Of a stretch of DNA of 64,000 bases, positions 51,473 through 60,284 are shown piece by piece. Under the pieces are notes generated by a model that did no database searches, was not told where the DNA came from, and saw nothing but the letters and a program-made list of their open reading frames with translations. A program made the translations under genes and the position numbers. Source of the DNA: PALSA-1004 sp963804885 (GTDB lineage: Bacteria > Pseudomonadota > Gammaproteobacteria > Burkholderiales > SG8-41); contig CAWDSF010000020.1 of the NCBI GenBank assembly GCA_963804885.1, forward strand, positions 744,001-808,000, in the 5' to 3' direction. The number at the start of each line of letters is the position of its first letter. The first letter of the stretch is position 1.

Positions 51473-53206
51473 TCAAGTCGCCCATTGCACCGTGCCCGTT
51501 CCGGTGCCGGCCGTCTGGATGTCAAGTCGGCGACGGTGGAACTGGCGCAGGCTCGTGCGATGGCCGATGCTGATAATGGCGGTGTGCGGCAACTTTTCCT
51601 GCAGCAGCCGGTAAAGGGCGGCCTCGGTTTCTTCGTCGAGCGCGGCGGTCGCCTCGTCCATGAATAGCCACGCCGGTTTGCTCAACAGCGCGCGCGCGAA
51701 CGCCACGCGTTGCTGCTCGCCGCCGGAGAGGACCTGCGCCCAATGCTGTTCCTCGTCTAGGCGCCCGGTGAGATGCGCGAGCCGGCAATCGGTGAGCGCG
51801 GCGCGCAACTCTTCGTCACTGTATGTACCGCTGCGGGCCGGATAGGACAGTTGCTCGCGCAAAGTACCAATATTCAGATAAGGTTTTTGCGGCAGGAACA
51901 GGCTCTTCGCGTCGCGCGGGCGCAGCACCTTGCCGTGTCCGAACGGCCAGATCCCGGCAAACGCGCGAAAGAGCGTGCTCTTGCCCGAGCCGGAGGCGCC
52001 GGCTACCAGCACGCTTTCGCCCGGTTCGATTTCCACGCTGAAAGGGGCGAGCAACGGCTTGCCGTTGGGAAGATCGATGTTGACGTCGCTCGTCTTGTAG
52101 GTGTTGCTGTCGTGCGTCGCAGTTGCGATACCTGTCTGGACTTGAGCCTCGCTCTGGGCCTGGAGAATGGCATTGCGGAACGAGGTCAGCCGATCGACGG
52201 TGGCTTTCCAATCGGCGAGCTGGGCATAAGCGGTTACGAACCACGATAGCGCGTCCTGCACTTGTCCGAACGCGGAATTTATTTGCATCAGTCCACCGAG
52301 CTGGATGCTGCCGGCAAAGTAGCGCGGGGCCGCGACGACCATCGGAAAAATGATTGCAATCTGACCATACCCTGAACTGAACCACGTCAACATCTTGCGG
52401 CGCTTCATGATTGCCCACCAGTTGGCGACGACATCCGAGAAGCGGCGCTCGAGCCCGCGAATTTCATCGGCTTCGCCCGCATAGAGCGCGATGGATTCCG
52501 CGTTTTCACGAAATCTTACGAGAGAAAAGCGGAAGTTGGCCTCGAATTTCTGCTGGTTGAAATTAAGGCCGATCAGCGGCCGGCCGATACGGTGGGCCAG
52601 CAGCGTGCCCGCGACCGCATAAATGATCGCCACCCACACCATATAACCGGGGATGTCGATCTGGCGGCCGTTCAGCGCAAAACTCAATGTTCCAGACAGC
52701 GTCCACAATATCGTCACGAACGAAATCAGCGTGACTACTGCTGACATCAGGCCGAGCACCAGGTTGAGCGTGCGGTCGCAAAACAGCGCGAGGTCGTCGG
52801 CGATGCGCTGATCGGGATTGTCGGTACCCCGGTCCGCGAGCTGCAAGCGGTAATAAGTCCGCCCGCCGATCCAGTCGGCGAGATAACTCCTGGTCAGCCA
52901 GCGGCGCCAGCGTATCTGCAGCATCTGATTAAGATAGAGCTGGTAAACCGCGATTACGATGGATGCAGCAGCGATCCAGCTGAACTTCCATAGTTGCTGG
53001 ATGAAGGCCGCTTGGTCCATGTTTTGCAAGGCGTTGTAAAAATCATTGTTCCATTGATTGAACAGCACGTTCACGTAGACGGCGCCGAGATTGAGCGCCA
53101 CGATGACGGCCAGCAATCCGCGCGCCGCCCAGCGCTCCTCCGAAAACCAGTATGGCTTGGTCAGCGCCCACAAATCGGCGAGAAAGGTGCGGGTCACGTT
53201 CGGCAT
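51473..53206 (-). CDS. SbmA/YddA-type ABC transporter (fused permease-ATPase)
   Basis: A 577-residue fused transporter of the ABC_membrane_2 class. The first 340 residues hold about six membrane helices, with NVLFNQWNNDFYNALQN and RWRRWLTRSYLADWIGGRTY typical of the family. The ATPase has Walker A GASGSGKST, signature LSGGEQQRVAFARAL and Walker B AWLFMDEATAALDEE. E. coli YddA and the peroxisomal ABCD proteins share this layout; substrates may be peptides or fatty-acyl compounds. It stands alone and converges on the GGDEF-EAL gene. Confidence 0.9.
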   Translation of the reverse strand: MPNVTRTFLADLWALTKPYWFSEERWAARGLLAVIVALNLGAVYVNVLFNQWNNDFYNALQNMDQAAFIQQLWKFSWIAAASIVIAVYQLYLNQMLQIRWRRWLTRSYLADWIGGRTYYRLQLADRGTDNPDQRIADDLALFCDRTLNLVLGLMSAVVTLISFVTILWTLSGTLSFALNGRQIDIPGYMVWVAIIYAVAGTLLAHRIGRPLIGLNFNQQKFEANFRFSLVRFRENAESIALYAGEADEIRGLERRFSDVVANWWAIMKRRKMLTWFSSGYGQIAIIFPMVVAAPRYFAGSIQLGGLMQINSAFGQVQDALSWFVTAYAQLADWKATVDRLTSFRNAILQAQSEAQVQTGIATATHDSNTYKTSDVNIDLPNGKPLLAPFSVEIEPGESVLVAGASGSGKSTLFRAFAGIWPFGHGKVLRPRDAKSLFLPQKPYLNIGTLREQLSYPARSGTYSDEELRAALTDCRLAHLTGRLDEEQHWAQVLSGGEQQRVAFARALLSKPAWLFMDEATAALDEETEAALYRLLQEKLPHTAIISIGHRTSLRQFHRRRLDIQTAGTGTGTVQWAT

Positions 53207-53400
53207 GGAGGTGCTCCGGGATGAAGGGGCGGCGCGCGGGGTCTGCTGGCGCGCAGACGATAGGAGAGTCGGGCGCTATTGCCCCGAAATCATAGCGTGA
53301 AACCGGCCGGACGCGGGCGTTTGCGCCTTCGCGGTATTGGTTTACACTGGAAACAAAGGCGGTGAACGTTGCCGCCGCCCCATGTGGCCCAGGAGGCGCG

Positions 53401-53829
53401 ATGAAAACGGTCAAGCAGTTGCTTCAGGGAAAGACCAAGGCGTTGTGCACGGTGAGTCCCGGCACGCCGGTGTTCGAGGCGTTAAAGCAGATGGCGGAAA
53501 AAGATATTGGCGCGCTGCTGGTGGTCGAGAACGGCAAACTGGCCGGCATATTGTCCGAGCGGGACTACGCGCGCAAGGTGATCCTCCACGGTAAATCGTC
53601 GCACGACACGCCGGTGCGGGAAATCATGACCGAGCGCGTGGTTTACGTGCAGCCGAAAAACACCGTGGAAGAATGCATGGCGTTGATGACCGACAAGCGC
53701 ATCCGCCATTTGCCGGTGCTTGAAAACGACAAGCTGATCGGCGTGCTGTCGATCGGCGACCTCGTGAAAGAAACTATCTCCGAGCAGCAGTTCATGATCA
53801 AGCAGCTGGAGTCGTATATTCACAGCTGA
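53401..53829 (+). CDS. Tandem CBS-domain protein
   Basis: A 142-residue protein of two CBS domains. The first has TVSPGTPVFEALKQMAEKDI and LAGILSERDYARKV; the second has QPKNTVEECMALMTDKRIRH and LIGVLSIGDLVK. CBS pairs bind adenine nucleotides or S-adenosyl compounds and regulate partner proteins; this stand-alone form is common in Proteobacteria. AGGAGG lies 5 bases before the ATG at 53401. It is a single gene after a 194-base spacer in which I see nothing else. Confidence 0.9.
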   Translation: MKTVKQLLQGKTKALCTVSPGTPVFEALKQMAEKDIGALLVVENGKLAGILSERDYARKVILHGKSSHDTPVREIMTERVVYVQPKNTVEECMALMTDKRIRHLPVLENDKLIGVLSIGDLVKETISEQQFMIKQLESYIHS

Positions 53830-53929
53830 GGTCGTCAACCCGCTTTTGCGTTAAATTTCTGACTTTCGGGTTTTTCTGAATGCCGCGGCTCGCGTGCGTC
53901 TGTCGCCCGTTTCCGTCTTGAGGAATCAA

Positions 53930-54673
53930 ATGCAATTTGGCGCAATCATCATCGGCGACGAAATCATGTCCGGCAAACGCCAGGACAAGCATATGCCCCA
54001 GGTAATCTCGACGCTCGGCGAGCGCGGCCTCGAGCTCGCGTGGTGCCAGTACCTGGCGGACGAGCCAGCGTTGATCACGGCGACGTTGAAGCGCACGCTC
54101 GCCACTGACGACGTGGTTTTCAGTTTCGGCGGGATCGGCGCGACGCCCGATGATCACACGCGTCAATGCGCGGCGGACGCGGCGGGCGTCGAGCTACAGC
54201 TGCACCGGGACGCGGAAACCGAAATCCGCGGGCGCTTCGGCGCGGACATCACGCCGCAGCGCCTGAAGATGGGGGAATTCCCGCGCGGCAGCCGGATTAT
54301 TCCCAATCCGTACAACCGGATTCCGGGCTTCAGCATCCGGCATCATCATTTCGTGCCCGGGTTTCCGCAAATGGCGTGGCCGATGATCGCATGGGTCCTC
54401 GATAACTGGTACGCGGACCGGCATGCCGCGGGCACCGTCGCCGAAAGCGCGATCGTCGTGCGCGGGGCGGGCGAAAGCCAGCTGATCGATCTCATGAATG
54501 CGACCCTCGCGCGTTACCCGGGCATGAAAGTTTTCAGTCTGCCGCACATGAGCGAAACCGATCGCTATATCGAACTCGGCGTGCGCGGGGAAGCGCAACG
54601 AGTGCCCGCGGCAATCGCGGAACTCAAGAGCGGCGTGATCGGGCTTGGGTTTACCTGGGCCGATGCGCCTTAG
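53930..54673 (+). CDS. CinA N-terminal (molybdopterin-binding-like) domain protein
   Basis: A 247-residue protein with a MoCF-biosynthesis fold as in the N-terminal half of CinA: FGAIIIGDEIMSGKRQDKHM, VVFSFGGIGATPDDHTRQ and PNPYNRIPGFSI. It lacks the C-terminal nicotinamide-nucleotide amidase domain. In CinA the N-terminal domain is linked to nucleotide hydrolysis in NAD recycling; its role alone is unclear. GAGGA precedes the ATG at 53930. A bidirectional terminator follows. Confidence 0.87.
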   Translation: MQFGAIIIGDEIMSGKRQDKHMPQVISTLGERGLELAWCQYLADEPALITATLKRTLATDDVVFSFGGIGATPDDHTRQCAADAAGVELQLHRDAETEIRGRFGADITPQRLKMGEFPRGSRIIPNPYNRIPGFSIRHHHFVPGFPQMAWPMIAWVLDNWYADRHAAGTVAESAIVVRGAGESQLIDLMNATLARYPGMKVFSLPHMSETDRYIELGVRGEAQRVPAAIAELKSGVIGLGFTWADAP

Positions 54674-54690
54674 CCGGCGCCGCGCAGGCG

Positions 54691-54721
54691 AAAAAAAACC
54701 CCGGATCACCGGGGTTTTTTT
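54691..54721. terminator. Bidirectional intrinsic terminator
   Basis: A run of eight A residues, CCCCGG-ATCA-CCGGGG, then seven T residues. It serves both the CinA-like gene (plus) and the phasin gene (minus), whose stops lie 18 and 25 bases away. Confidence 0.93.
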
Positions 54722-54745
54722 ATGGTTTACAGCTAAGCCGGAAAA

Positions 54746-55285
54746 TTAAGCGGCTTTTTTCTTCGACGCGTGAACGGCCTGGGTCGTCGCGGCTTCGACA
54801 TTCGCCTGGGTCATTTCGGCGAATTGCTTAGCCGATTTGGACAGGTTGTCGTAGGCCGAATTGACGGCGGTAATCGCCGACTTGACGGCGGCGACGGCAA
54901 CTTCGGAACCGGCCGGAGCCGATTTCACGACTTTGTCGAGGCCCGACACGACTTGCTTGTTGAACTCGGCAACTTGCTCTTCGACCAGTTTGTTGATTTC
55001 CGACTGGGTCGTCGCGGCGACGTCGTAAACGCTCTTGACATAGCTCGTTGCTTTTTCAAGCGTCGGTTGCGCGAGCGTATTCTTCAACTGCGCGAGTTCC
55101 TGCACGTCTTTGATTTCGGTGAATGCCTTGGCTTGTTGAACGCCGTCGGCAAACGCGCTTTTCGCCGTTTTCAGTTGCAGTTCGAGCATGCGCTCGGCGC
55201 CTTCAAGGGCGATACCGGCAAAACGCACAGCTGCTTCCAAATTCGCTTTATTCAGGGCCATAAATTGCTCAGGGGCTTGGAACAT
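54746..55285 (-). CDS. phaP: Phasin family protein
   Basis: A 179-residue, highly helical, low-complexity protein: MFQAPEQFMALNKANLEAAV at the start, then ALEGAERMLELQLKTAKSAF, and a lysine-rich tail HASKKKAA. This is the Burkholderiales phasin family, which coats polyhydroxyalkanoate granules and controls their size. AGGAGA precedes the ATG, and a consensus sigma-70 promoter with a downstream palindrome lies 93-120 bases upstream, so strong regulated expression is likely. No PHA synthase is present in the window. Confidence 0.93.
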   Translation of the reverse strand: MFQAPEQFMALNKANLEAAVRFAGIALEGAERMLELQLKTAKSAFADGVQQAKAFTEIKDVQELAQLKNTLAQPTLEKATSYVKSVYDVAATTQSEINKLVEEQVAEFNKQVVSGLDKVVKSAPAGSEVAVAAVKSAITAVNSAYDNLSKSAKQFAEMTQANVEAATTQAVHASKKKAA

Positions 55286-55356
55286 GATGAATCTCCTATA
55301 AAAAGAACATTAAAATCATCTGTTTGCTACATGGATCCGGGTGCCTGCCACTCGCT

Positions 55357-55372
55357 TTGTTGCATTGCACAA
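55357..55372 (-). promoter_or_regulatory. Candidate operator in the phasin leader
   Basis: TTGTTGCATTGCACAA is an imperfect palindrome of TGCA half-sites, 5 bases downstream of the -10 element, at or just after the expected start of transcription. Its position suits a repressor; PhaR, which senses PHA, controls phasin genes in related bacteria, but the match to its site is only suggestive. Confidence 0.5.
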
Positions 55373-55377
55373 TTAGG

Positions 55378-55405
55378 ATTATATGGGCTTGAGCAGCCAT
55401 GTCAA
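55378..55405 (-). promoter_or_regulatory. Consensus sigma-70 promoter of the phasin gene
   Basis: On the minus strand, TTGACA (55405-55400) is followed after 16 bases by TATAAT (55383-55378). Both hexamers match the consensus perfectly, which is rare in this GC-rich sequence. Confidence 0.88.
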
Positions 55406-55552
55406 GACTTTTTTATTGCGGCGCACCATATTTAGTTCGACCGACCGAAATTTTGACTTATCGACCCCGGACAGATAGGATAAAAACGTTTCCCAATCAG
55501 GTAGCTACGGACGGATAGCCCGGCCCGTCCGCACGCAAAATAAGCGCTCACT

Positions 55553-56695
55553 ATGCCCCTTCCCGCGATGGTTGCTCTGCCCCCACCCGAAGTCCGGTTA
55601 GTCACGGCCCCCGGCCACGTGCGCTGCTTTGTAGTAAGCGGGGCGTGGAACCTGCGCGGACTCGAAAGGCGCCTCGCGCGACTGAAACCCCGGCTGGCGG
55701 AATGCACGAGCGATACCGGCGCGGCCTGGGATTTGCGGGAGGTCGAAGTGCTCGACCACGCGGGGGCGATGGTGCTCTGGCGCGCGTGGGGAGGCCGCCG
55801 CATTCCGAACCTCACGCTCAAACCCGAACACGAAGCCGTGTTCAAGCACCTGGACATTGCGCCCGCAACGGCGCCCCGCAACGGCGCACGCGATCCATTA
55901 TGGATTGTGGTAGCGGTCGGACGGAAAGTCCTGAGCGTGCTCGACCACCTGGCGACGATGGTCATGGTCCTGGGCCAGGTCGTGCTCGACACCGCGTATC
56001 TCATCCGGCGGCCACGGCGTATTCCGTGGCGCGAGATCTCCTCCAACGTCTACCGAACCGGCACGCAGGCGCTCGGCATCACCGCGCTCGTCGGTTTTCT
56101 GGTCGGCGTCGTGCTGTCTTACCTGTCGGCGCAGCAACTCAAAATCTTCGGCGCCGATGCGTTTATCGTCAACATTCTCGGCATCAGCATAGTGCGTGAG
56201 CTGGGCCCGGTGCTGGCGGCGATCCTGATCGCCGGCCGCTCGGGCTCTTCGATCACCGCGCAACTCGGCGTCATGCGCGTTACGCAGGAACTCGACGCGA
56301 TGGAAGTCATGGGCATTCCGCAGACCTTGCGCCTGATACTGCCCAAGATGCTGGCCCTCGCGATCTCGATGCCCTTGATCGTGCTATGGACGAACGCCAT
56401 TGCGCTGATCGGCGGGATGGTTTCAGCCCAGGCCGAACTGGGTATCGGCTACAGTTATTTTCTGTCCAGCCTGCCGAACTCGGTGCCGATCGCCAATCTG
56501 TGGCTGGGGCTCGGCAAGGGTGTAGTCTTCGGCTTCATGATCGCGCTGGTGGCCTGTCACTTTGGCCTGCGCATAGAGCCGAATACCGAAAGCCTCGGCA
56601 TCGGCACTACGAATTCAGTCGTGACTTCGATTACCGTCGTGATCATCGTGGACGCCATATTTGCAATCATGTTCAAGGATATCGGGATCAGCTAA
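55553..56695 (+). CDS. mlaE: MlaE-type lipid ABC permease with N-terminal STAS domain
   Basis: A 380-residue protein. Residues about 10-105 form a STAS-like domain (WDLREVEVLDHAGAMVLWRA), the part that is the separate MlaB protein in E. coli. The rest is an MlaE permease: LVGFLVGVVLSYLSAQQL, GISIVRELGPVLAAILIAGR, MRVTQELDAMEVMGI and VACHFGLRIEPNTESLGIGT. It is the membrane subunit of a phospholipid or lipid transporter in the inner membrane. Its TAA overlaps the next ATG by one base. No ribosome-binding site is clear before 55553. Confidence 0.92.
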   Translation: MPLPAMVALPPPEVRLVTAPGHVRCFVVSGAWNLRGLERRLARLKPRLAECTSDTGAAWDLREVEVLDHAGAMVLWRAWGGRRIPNLTLKPEHEAVFKHLDIAPATAPRNGARDPLWIVVAVGRKVLSVLDHLATMVMVLGQVVLDTAYLIRRPRRIPWREISSNVYRTGTQALGITALVGFLVGVVLSYLSAQQLKIFGADAFIVNILGISIVRELGPVLAAILIAGRSGSSITAQLGVMRVTQELDAMEVMGIPQTLRLILPKMLALAISMPLIVLWTNAIALIGGMVSAQAELGIGYSYFLSSLPNSVPIANLWLGLGKGVVFGFMIALVACHFGLRIEPNTESLGIGTTNSVVTSITVVIIVDAIFAIMFKDIGIS

Positions 56696-57489
56696 TGGAA
56701 GACTACGTGGTCGACGTCCGGGGGCTGTGGACGCAATTCGGCGACAACGTCGTGCATCGCGACATCGATCTGTCGGTGCGCTACGGCGAAATCATGTCGC
56801 TGGTCGGCGGGTCGGGCAGCGGCAAGACCACGATGCTGCGGCAGATGATCGGGCTCGAGCGGCCCACCCGCGGTGAAGTGCGCGTGTTCGGCGTTCCCCT
56901 GCACGGCGACGACGCGGCCGGTCTGCGCCAGATCCGCCATCGCTGGGGCATGCTGTTTCAGGAAGGCGCGTTGTTCAGCGCGCTGACGGTGTTCGACAAC
57001 GTCGCCTTGCCGATGCGCGAACTGCGCCTGCTGGATGAAGGGCTGATCCACGATCTGGTCATGATGAAGCTGGACATGGTCGGCATCGAGCCGCGCCACG
57101 CATCCAAGATGCCGGCCGAGCTCTCGGGCGGCATGGTGAAGCGCATTGCGCTCGCCCGCGCGCTCGCGCTCGAGCCGGAATTGCTGTTTCTCGACGAGCC
57201 GACGGCCGGTCTCGACCCCGACCGCAGCGAGAGCTTCGTTTCGCTGATCAAGGAGCTGCACCTCGAATTGCATCTGACCGTCGTGATGGTCACGCATGAC
57301 CTCGATACGCTGGTGGCGCTGTCGGACCGCGTCGCGGTATTGTGCGATCAGCGGCTGGAGATCGTCGGCACGCTGGACGAAGTCGTGTCCGACACGCATC
57401 CGTTCATCTGCAACTTTTTCATGGGCGAGCGGGGACGGCGCGCCCTCGAGGCAGTCAAGGCGGTAAAAGACATCGTGTCGATGACGTAA
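56695..57489 (+). CDS. mlaF: MlaF-type ABC ATPase
   Basis: A 264-residue ATPase powering the MlaE-type permease. Walker A is GGSGSGKTT, the Q-loop is MLFQEGALFSALTVFDNV, the signature is ELSGGMVKRIALARAL, Walker B is LLFLDEPTAGLD and the switch His is in VMVTHDLDTL. The LSGGM variant is characteristic of Mce/Mla ATPases. The C-terminal tail FFMGERGRRALEAV resembles the segment that contacts a neighbouring subunit in MlaF. It is directly coupled to the permease gene. Confidence 0.93.
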   Translation: MEDYVVDVRGLWTQFGDNVVHRDIDLSVRYGEIMSLVGGSGSGKTTMLRQMIGLERPTRGEVRVFGVPLHGDDAAGLRQIRHRWGMLFQEGALFSALTVFDNVALPMRELRLLDEGLIHDLVMMKLDMVGIEPRHASKMPAELSGGMVKRIALARALALEPELLFLDEPTAGLDPDRSESFVSLIKELHLELHLTVVMVTHDLDTLVALSDRVAVLCDQRLEIVGTLDEVVSDTHPFICNFFMGERGRRALEAVKAVKDIVSMT

Positions 57490-57544
57490 CGGCCCCGCTG
57501 CGGCGCACGGGAGCCGGCAGCGGGTATCAAGGGGAGCAGCAGCT

Positions 57545-58468
57545 ATGGAAAACAGGGCATACGCGCTGGCGGCAGGGTTGTTTACCATCCTGCTCGGCAT
57601 CGGCGTGGTGGCGACCGCGCTTTGGTTCAGCGGCGACGCCGTCGAAAACGACGAATACGTGCTGATTTCACGCTATCCGGTATCCGGCCTGAATCCGCAG
57701 GCGCCGGTGCGTTATCGCGGCGTCACCGTCGGCAAGGTGGTCGATATCAAGTTCGACCAGCAGGAGGCGCGCGCCATCCTGGTCAGAATTCTGGTGCAGA
57801 CCGGCACGCCGCTCACGGAAGGCACGTTTGCCCGGCTGGGGTCCCAGGGCGTGACCGGCCTTTCTTACGTGATGCTGGACGACGACGGCAAAAAGCCCGC
57901 GCCGCTCGTCAGCAGCACGGGCGCGCCTCCGCGCATCGAAGTCCGGCCGTCGTTTATCGACAGCTTAAGCGCGTCGGGCGAGGAAATGATCGTCAACTTC
58001 AACCAAGTGGCCAAGCGCGTGAACGTGCTGCTCAGCGACGAGAATCAGCAGCAGCTCATTGGCACGCTGCGCAATCTCGACCACGCGACCGCTAAATTCG
58101 CGTCGCTGGCGGCTTCGATGGAGCCCACGGTCAAGGCGCTGCCGGGCCTCATTAACGACACCGACATCGCATTGAAGCGCGCCGACACGCTGCTCGCCAG
58201 CATCAACGACCGGCTTGATTCGTTCGAGCGTGCAGCCAAAGGCGTGGAGCAACTCGGCCTCAGCGGCAGCGCGCTGTCGGACGCGATGTTGACCGAGTCG
58301 GTGCCGCGCCTGAACGTGCTGCTCGACGACGTGCAGCGTTCTTCGCGCGGGCTCGAGCGGCTGCTGAACGAAATCAACGAGCAGCCGGCGAGCCTTATCT
58401 TCGGCCGCAGCCCGAACCCGCCGGGGCCGGGCGAGCCTGGCTTTAACGCACCGCGGGGATCCCGATGA
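57545..58468 (+). CDS. mlaD: MlaD-type MCE domain lipid-binding protein
   Basis: A 307-residue protein with one N-terminal transmembrane anchor (ALAAGLFTILLGIGVVATAL) and an MCE domain (about 38-115: YPVSGLNPQAPVRYRGVTVG, GSQGVTGLSYVML). A long helical C-terminal region follows (DSFERAAKGVEQLGLSG). MCE proteins form periplasmic hexameric rings that carry lipids between membranes. Length exceeds E. coli MlaD (about 180), nearer to PqiB/LetB-style or plant-type single-MCE proteins. The stop overlaps the next ATG by 4 bases. Confidence 0.92.
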   Translation: MENRAYALAAGLFTILLGIGVVATALWFSGDAVENDEYVLISRYPVSGLNPQAPVRYRGVTVGKVVDIKFDQQEARAILVRILVQTGTPLTEGTFARLGSQGVTGLSYVMLDDDGKKPAPLVSSTGAPPRIEVRPSFIDSLSASGEEMIVNFNQVAKRVNVLLSDENQQQLIGTLRNLDHATAKFASLAASMEPTVKALPGLINDTDIALKRADTLLASINDRLDSFERAAKGVEQLGLSGSALSDAMLTESVPRLNVLLDDVQRSSRGLERLLNEINEQPASLIFGRSPNPPGPGEPGFNAPRGSR

Positions 58469-59079
58469 GAACCATGCTCGTATTGCTGCTCGCGGCGACG
58501 CTCGCGGGATGTACGCTCGGACCCGAGAAAAAAGATGCTGCCGCCACCTACGACCTGAGCGGCGCGCCGAGCTCAGCGGCGGGCAAGACGCGCATCCGGG
58601 CGACCCTGCTCGTGCAGCCGGTCGCCGCGCCGGGCTGGCTCGAGTCGAACGCGATCGTCTACCGCCTCAATTACCAGGACGCGGCGCGGCAGCTCAACTA
58701 TGCGAACAGCCGGTGGGCTGCGCCTGTCGCGTCGCTGGTGGCGCAGCGGTTGCGCGCGCAGCTTGCGGCGGCCAGCGACAGCGGCATCGTCAACATCGCC
58801 GACAGCGCGCGCGCCGACTATGCATTGCGCGTCGAGCTTGAGGAATTCAGCCAGGTATTCGATACTGCCGATGCAAGCCGCGCCGTGATCGTTGCGCGCG
58901 CGAGCCTCGTCAACGTGGCGAGACGCAGCCTGCAGGCGCAGAAAACTTTCACGATCGACCGGCCCGCAGCCGGCGCGAACGCCGAAAGCGGCGTGCGCGC
59001 ACTCTCGGCCGGCAGCGCCGAACTCGTCGACGCCATCGTGGCGTGGACGGCGGCCAGCCTGGCGCAGGACAAAAAATAG
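58465..59079 (+). CDS. ABC-type transport auxiliary lipoprotein
   Basis: A 204-residue lipoprotein with lipobox LAGC near residue 16 and a mature domain of the PF03886 (PqiC-like) type: YDLSGAP, RATLLVQPVAAPGWLESNAI, VYRLNYQDAARQLNYANSRW and DYALRVELEEFSQVFD. Such lipoproteins sit at the outer membrane and complete MCE transport systems; here it appears to take the place of MlaC. It is coupled to mlaD and followed by a hairpin. Confidence 0.9.
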   Translation: MRTMLVLLLAATLAGCTLGPEKKDAAATYDLSGAPSSAAGKTRIRATLLVQPVAAPGWLESNAIVYRLNYQDAARQLNYANSRWAAPVASLVAQRLRAQLAAASDSGIVNIADSARADYALRVELEEFSQVFDTADASRAVIVARASLVNVARRSLQAQKTFTIDRPAAGANAESGVRALSAGSAELVDAIVAWTAASLAQDKK

Positions 59080-59100
59080 GCCCGCGGTTTTAACGCGGGC
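59080..59100 (+). terminator. Hairpin after the Mla-type operon
   Basis: GCCCGCG pairs with CGCGGGC around GTTTTAA, directly after the lipoprotein stop. No T-run follows, so it may only partly separate the operon from the HIT gene 18 bases on. Confidence 0.5.
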
Positions 59101-59117
59101 GCGTAAGGAGCATTGCG

Positions 59118-59459
59118 ATGGCAGATACTCTGTTTGCCAAAATCATCGACCGGCAGATCCCGGCCGATATCGTATACGAGGACGACCTGTGCCTCGCGTT
59201 CCGGGACGTGAATCCGCAGGCGCCCGTGCATGTCCTGCTGGTTCCGAAGAAACCGCTCGACATGCTGTCGAACGCGGGGGCCGAAGACCAGGCGTTACTG
59301 GGTCACATGCTGCTCGCCGCCGGCAAGATCGCGCGCGAGCTCAAAATCGACGGCGCTTTCCGGCTCGTAATCAACAACGGCAAGGAAGGCGGCCAGGCCG
59401 TATTCCACCTGCACATGCATATCATGGCGGGCCGCAAGTTCCGCTGGCCGCCGGGTTGA
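59118..59459 (+). CDS. HIT family nucleotide-binding protein
   Basis: A 113-residue histidine triad protein of the HinT group: LFAKIIDRQIPADIVYEDDL at the start, FRDVNPQAPVHVLLVPKKPL, NNGKEGGQAVFHLHMHIMAG with the H-x-H-x-H triad, and the C-terminal FRWPPG. It hydrolyses AMP-lysine or other phosphoramidates. It follows the lipid transport operon, and the next gene starts 8 bases after its stop. Confidence 0.92.
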   Translation: MADTLFAKIIDRQIPADIVYEDDLCLAFRDVNPQAPVHVLLVPKKPLDMLSNAGAEDQALLGHMLLAAGKIARELKIDGAFRLVINNGKEGGQAVFHLHMHIMAGRKFRWPPG

Positions 59460-59466
59460 TTCGACG

Positions 59467-60264
59467 GTGGTGCGCGCACGACGAATACCGGGCACGTCGC
59501 CGGCCCACTTTTTTGTCGCCGCATTGGTTATGTTGCTTGCCGGCATGCCCGCGCCAGTCATCGCCGCGCCGGAGGAAATTCAGGTCTACACGGATGACAT
59601 TAATGCGCCTGGTGAGTTCGGCCTCGAGATGCACGTCAATTATGTGCTCGAAGGACCGCGCGCGCCGGTGTACGCGGGCCAGGTGCCGACGAACCACGTG
59701 CTGCAGGTGACACCGGAATTTTCGTACGGGTTCGCGAAGAACTGGGACGCTGGGCTGTACCTGCTGTCGGCGCGCGCATCCGACGGCAATCTCTACGCCA
59801 ACGGCGCGAAGCTGCGTGTCAAATACATCGCGCCCCCGAACGGCGGGTTGTTCTGGGGAGTGAATATGGAACTCGGGCGCACCTCGAAGCGGGTGACCGA
59901 AAGCAACATGAACGTCGAGGTGCGGCCGATCATCGGCTGGCGCAGCGACAAGTGGCTCGTCAGCTTCAACCCGATTATTGGCGCCGCCGTATCGGGTGAC
60001 GTGAGCCGCGAGCCGTCATTCTCGCCAGCCCTCAAGGTTGCGCGCGCGGTGAAGGAAGGCGTGCAGATGGGTTTTGAGCATTACGCCGAACTCGGCGGGA
60101 TCCATCACATTCCCGCGTTCAACCAGCAGGAACACACCTTTTACGGCGTCATCGATGTCGAAAAGAAGGGCTTCGATCTCAATTTCGGGATCGGCCGCGC
60201 CGTAACAGGCGGTACGGCCGAGAAATGGGTCGCCAAAATGATCGTCGGCATCCCGTTCAAGTGA
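59467..60264 (+). CDS. Exported beta-rich (probable outer-membrane) protein
   Basis: A 265-residue protein with a signal peptide (FFVAALVMLLAGMPAPVIAA) and a mature part of alternating amphipathic strands: FGLEMHVNYVLEGP, EFSYGFAKNWDAGLYLL, LRVKYIAPPNGGLFWGVNME and VRPIIGWRSDKWLVSFNPII. This pattern fits a small outer-membrane barrel or a transporter-like protein of unknown function. Tandem GTG codons mark the start, 8 bases after the HIT stop, without an obvious ribosome-binding site. Confidence 0.75.
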   Translation: MVRARRIPGTSPAHFFVAALVMLLAGMPAPVIAAPEEIQVYTDDINAPGEFGLEMHVNYVLEGPRAPVYAGQVPTNHVLQVTPEFSYGFAKNWDAGLYLLSARASDGNLYANGAKLRVKYIAPPNGGLFWGVNMELGRTSKRVTESNMNVEVRPIIGWRSDKWLVSFNPIIGAAVSGDVSREPSFSPALKVARAVKEGVQMGFEHYAELGGIHHIPAFNQQEHTFYGVIDVEKKGFDLNFGIGRAVTGGTAEKWVAKMIVGIPFK

Positions 60265-60284
60265 GATCGCCGGTTGAAACGCAG

